Assembly: GCF_031755915.1 (NCBI RefSeq)
Contig: NC_083388.1
Span: forward strand, 17,820,001 to 17,884,000
Source of the DNA: Ziziphus jujuba
Lineage: Eukaryota > Streptophyta > Magnoliopsida > Rosales > Rhamnaceae
DNA length: 64,000 nt
Direction: 5' to 3'
The translations under genes and the position numbers were made by a program. Shown here piece after piece: positions 60,339-64,000 of the stretch; positions within the stretch are counted from its first letter, which is position 1, and every line of letters starts with the position of its first letter. The notes under the pieces are model-generated. The model saw nothing but the letters and a program-made list of their open reading frames with translations, made no database searches and was not told the DNA's origin.

Positions 60339-61636
60339 TTTAACAGCCCAAAAATAATTTTTGAAAAAGGATCACTCTCAAATGCATTGATCACTAGAGA
60401 TCCTCCAAAAATCGATCCCACAGTTTACATAGGTGCCTAAAATATCACAATACACAATAATAATTAAAATAATATTTTAATCGAGTATAATATGTACGGT
60501 TTACTCAGGAAGCTAACACAAATGTTGTCCAAAATATATAAATATACCAAAACGAAGCTTACAACAGAAGGATTACATATTGGATCTTACCTCTCGAAGA
60601 TTGGATTGGTGGTGGTCAGAATCTAACCACAAAACTCAGGAACTAACTATTCTCAAATCTCATAATCTATTGAGATTTGGATGAAATGGACCTTGGACTT
60701 CGGTTTAGAGAGGTCAAAATAAGGGAGATAGGTCGGTGATCATGTCAGAAACTCATTTGAACGAAGGATTGGAGTGAGTCGTCACCGATAAACGTCACCG
60801 GCGCCGACGCGTCTAATGGCCACTTGCCGTGAAAATTGACGGGGAGGTAGGCCGGAGGGTGGGTAACACGATGATAAAGGCAGTGTAACAAAAGGGTAGC
60901 TGAATTAAGAGAAAATGGTTGGCAAAGCGGGAGGCGTGAAAATTTGACCGATCCTGGTGCATCGCCAACCTGCTGATAGTGAAACTTGTCCAGCCAATCG
61001 GTTTCAAGGCTACCAACCTAGTGGTTCGATATGTACACCAATGGTGGCCAGAGCACGGCAAACCAACAGTGGTCGATTCTCTCTCCTCTCTCCCTCTCAC
61101 TCCTCTCTCACACACTTCTCCACCAATCAAAACTACCCGTGGATGCCATTGTGCACTCACAGGATTGGTTAAATGGTTGACATATGGCACATTGTCAATA
61201 GGCACTGTGCACACTTTTTTCACACACGCATAGATTGGTACGCGGTAAATACAAAATTTACAGATTTATAACTTTTTAACCAAATATCCAAATTAAGTCT
61301 GCCGTTAGTTTATGAACTCGTATTGATGAATATCTTACAACCATGTAGAAGTCAAAATCAAATTTTACAAGAATGAAAAGTCAAACATGGCACCACTCGA
61401 ACGGTTCCAACCGCAACTTGTTTCGTTTATAACTTTTGAATTATAGTTCCATTTTCAGCATGCTACTAGTCCACGAACTCGGATCGACTCATACTTTATA
61501 ATGATACCTTAGTTAATGCAAAATTCCATCTGCAACAAAAAGTCAATGTGGGCCCACTCAATCGAGACCTATTAATTTTGTCAAACTTGATAAATACATA
61601 AAAAAATTTCAACGTATTTCAGGATGGGATATTACA

Positions 61637-63267
61637 TTCATTAACACCAAAGACATGTATTTAGTCAGGTAAGCAAAATTAGATTAGACCATGGATTAGC
61701 AAGCTGTTTAAGGAGCTTAAGCAACTGATCTACTTAGACATACTTGATGAAGTGGTATACTCGGATTTGACCACTCTCTCAACCAATGCAACAAACAACA
61801 TATGTCAAGCTTCCATGGAACTACTTTAACTCAATGCAAGCGATATGGAACAAGCAAATGGTAAGTATTTATTCGACCAAAGTGTGTTAACATTACATTC
61901 ACACCTATAATATTTTTTATGAAAAGCTCTTCGGTTTCATTGATAATTTGGGCAACAAAACTACATGGATTCATTCTTCTTTAATATATAATATAACTTG
62001 TATTCATACTTCTTTTATATATAATATATACACATAATATATCAATGAAAATTAAATCTTTTTTTTATCCATTTTTGTTTTGCAAAAACCTAACAACACT
62101 TATTCATAACCCAGTTTGAATAAATAGCTCATTAGTTGCTTAACATATTTGCAAAAGCGATGGCCGATAACAATAATATCAAGCCAAATAATTTTAAGTT
62201 TTCTTTAGAACCAATTCTACTTTACTTCAAACAATACATAATAACATTTTACATCCTTGCTTTTTTTTTTTTTTTTTTAATATGCCAACTTTGTTAAAAA
62301 GTTAAAAAATAATAATAATAAAGCGCAATTTAAGGTACCAGGAAAAAAGAAATGTATGGCCAAACGATATATATTTATATTTATGCTAAATCGTTTTGGA
62401 TGCATTACTATCGGTGTCTCTTTATTTATTTAATTTGATTAAACTGGGAAGTTTTTTAAATTCATTAGCCCCATTTTTTATTTTTATGTTTTTTTTCCAA
62501 CTCCAAGAAGCCACCTTGATAGCTGGATTCGCTGAGCAACCACCATTGGGACACGTCAACAAAATTCGAATGATCCAAAAATAAGAGTTTTTTTGGGAAA
62601 AAAAGAAAAAAAGAAAAAAAGAAAAAGAAATATATGATTATGAGGAGGAGAGAAACAAACAGGTTTTTGTTATAGTTGTTTGCTTGCAGATTGCAATGGG
62701 TGGCAAAAAGTCGGCCATTGCAACACTACCGCACAAATTCAAACCCTAAAATTATTTTTTTTTTGAAGGGGTTTTTGAATTATCCCTGAAATTTCAGAAA
62801 AGAATTGCCGGTTTCTCTCTCTCTCTTTCCCATTCTTTTTTTTTTTTTTTTTTTGGTTGCCTGGGTCCATGGATTCTATACTCGGGTTTCGGTTTCCGTC
62901 GAAATGTTCAAATTGGAACCCTAATTTCATGTTTGGTTGTCCAGAAATTGTCTGAAAGGGAAAAAAAAAAAAAAGAACAAAAAAACAAAAAAAACGAAGT
63001 AAAAGCTTTCAACATTTGAAATTTGCGAGTCTTTATGAAGGAGAGGCTTTACTTGATGCCACTCTTTGACTTCGTTGACGTGAGTTCTACTTATGTTTCT
63101 CGTGAACTGGAACAGCTTGTAAATCAAGATTCGAGGTTTTCCTTTTTCTTCAATTTTCTTTACGACCAAACACGGGGTAGTTAGTTGTTTTTCTTTTTTC
63201 TTTTTTTCTTCTTTTTTTCTTTGAATACAAGAAGAATCTCTTTTTTCGGAGATTGGGAGCGAAAGCA
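61637..63267. other. Intergenic DNA and probable 5' region of the TPR-like gene
   Basis: No other gene recognised. T-rich runs occur near 62262-62280 and 62838-62855, and a CT repeat at 62817-62829, of the kind found in plant core promoters and leaders. The leader and transcription start of the downstream gene probably lie in 62700-63267. Confidence 0.4.
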
Positions 63268-64000
63268 ATGGACTCTGCTCATGGTTTTACTTCGTTGATC
63301 CAATTGGGCTTATCATCACCTTCTTCATCCTTTTCACTCCACCGGCATCCAATTTTCGCTCCTCCAATCTGCCAGAATCTCGCGGGAAGATTCTATCCTA
63401 GGGTTTGTCCCATAATCTATTGCAGACACCAAAATCCATACTTCATCGTCACAAAACAGAGTAAATTCCGAGAATTTAGGTTGTTCAAATCGGTTGAGTT
63501 GGACCAGTTTCTGACCAGCGACGATGAAGAGGAAATGGGTGAGGGTTTTTTCGAGGCAATTGAGGAATTGGAGCGGATGACGAGGGAACCATCCGATGTT
63601 CTTGAGGAAATGAACGAGCGGTTATCTGCCAGAGAATTGCAGCTTGTGCTGGTCTACTTTTCTCAGGAAGGTAGGGACTCATGGTGTGCACTAGAGGTGT
63701 TTGAGTGGCTTAGAAAAGAGAATAGGGTCGATAAGGAGACCATGGAGCTTATGGTTTCGATAATGTGTAGTTGGGTTAAGAAGCTGATTGAGGAGGAGCG
63801 TGATGTGGGTGATGTAGTTGACCTACTTGTGGACATGGATTGTGTTGGTCTGAAGCCAAGTTTTAGCATGATGGAGAAGGTGATATCTTTGTACTGGGAG
63901 ATGGGTGAGAAAGAGAGATCGGTTCTGTTTGTGAAAGAGGTTTTGAGACGTGGAATAGCTTGTTCGGAGGATGATGGAGATGGACACAAGGGAGGGCCTA
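63268..64000 (+). CDS. TPR/PPR-like organellar protein, N-terminal part
   Basis: An open frame from ATG 63268 runs 244 codons to the window edge without a stop. Residues 1-70 are rich in Ser, Pro, Arg and aromatics with almost no acids, a probable plastid or mitochondrial transit peptide. A strongly acidic segment (DDEEEMGEGFFEAIEELERM, about 85-104) follows, then helical pairs that look like degenerate TPR/PPR-type repeats (RLSARELQLVLVYFSQEG, WCALEVFEWLRKENRVD, and DLLVDMDCVGLKPSFSMMEK, ending with a LYWEMGEK helix). I recall a conserved plant family with these words but not its name or function. Purifying-type composition and lack of breaks suggest an active gene. Introns downstream cannot be seen. 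Confidence 0.72.
   Translation, partial: MDSAHGFTSLIQLGLSSPSSSFSLHRHPIFAPPICQNLAGRFYPRVCPIIYCRHQNPYFIVTKQSKFREFRLFKSVELDQFLTSDDEEEMGEGFFEAIEELERMTREPSDVLEEMNERLSARELQLVLVYFSQEGRDSWCALEVFEWLRKENRVDKETMELMVSIMCSWVKKLIEEERDVGDVVDLLVDMDCVGLKPSFSMMEKVISLYWEMGEKERSVLFVKEVLRRGIACSEDDGDGHKGGP

Larger units (their letters stand above)
48298..61636 (-). mobile_element. Old full-length solo LTR (Ty3 family), split by the TRIM nest
   Basis: Minus-strand pieces 59829-61636 (5' part) and 48298-49591 (3' part) read in order as one LTR of about 3.1 kb, like the 3-kb LTRs nested inside it. It starts TGTAATATCCCATCC at 61636, then the TTGACTTTT / 'catagactagtagc' type leader and CT-rich tract. The 'gatgcacc...tggtgttctg' block is at 49533-49500, the 'ttggtatataatgtggtacatc' block near 49280, and the end is GGATTATGACA at 48298. 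Divergence is high. Outer flanks TTAA (48294-48297) and TTCA (61637-61640) could be a decayed 4-bp duplication. No coding region. Confidence 0.75.

Noticed and set aside
60813..61223. 136-residue minus-strand frame as a gene
   Set aside because: It falls in the GC-rich leader block of the old solo LTR, equivalent to the frame in the young LTRs.
1..64000. tRNA, rRNA or CRISPR features
   Set aside because: The TGGTATCAGAGC words are retrotransposon primer-binding sites, not tRNA genes, and no regularly spaced identical repeats of CRISPR type occur.

Overview
This window is plant nuclear DNA, almost certainly eudicot (a rosid is my guess, from memory of similar repeats only). Genes are spliced, intergenic DNA is very AT-rich with many (TA)n tracts, and most of the sequence is layered transposable elements plus one insertion of mitochondrial DNA. 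I see no CRISPR, operon or bacterial feature.

Likely functional genes: (1) the first exon of a farnesol kinase/phytol kinase-like gene on the minus strand at the left edge; (2) two same-strand group-E-like bZIP genes, A (13702-15111, 4 exons) and B (29450-31807, 4 or 5 exons), whose second and third exons are exactly the same length (91 and 127 bp), so they are paralogues now about 14 kb apart with transposons between them; (3) the 5' part of an organelle-type TPR/PPR-like gene running off the right edge. Gene A has lost the invariant Asn of the bZIP basic region. Gene B has an apparent one-base frameshift in its last exon.

Layout. 1-4.4 kb: kinase exon, C-rich repeat, small repeats, a MITE pair. 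About 4.4-10.1 kb: a probable nuclear mitochondrial insertion (clear over ccmC, inferred elsewhere), itself invaded by a gag-only LTR retrotransposon (5659-8335, which carries a hAT-like insertion) and a small LTR derivative (9224-9531). 10.1-19.7 kb: AT-rich spacer around bZIP A. 19.7-26.8 kb: a Tat-like Ty3 element with a decayed gag on the plus strand, a convergent plant-mobile-domain gene on the minus strand, no recognisable pol, and a solo LTR inside the mobile-domain gene. 29.1-31.9 kb: bZIP B. About 32.86-44.35 kb: an L1-like LINE cut by a CACTA transposon (inside the reverse transcriptase coding sequence) and by a Copia element. 44.5 kb: an intact TRIM. 48.3-61.6 kb: a three-layer nest of an old minus-strand solo LTR, a TRIM inside it, and a 9.5-kb Ty3 element inside the TRIM. 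61.6-64 kb: spacer and the TPR-like gene.

The most striking object is the 49768-59266 Ty3 element. Its two 3-kb LTRs differ by about two substitutions and one GA-tract indel, so it moved very recently. Yet its coding region is scrambled: integrase comes first and is joined in frame to gag, then come zinc knuckles, a protease remnant and a chromodomain tail, with no reverse transcriptase or RNase H. It looks like a young chimeric parasite that must be mobilised in trans.

All family names rest on motifs read by eye; no database search was possible.
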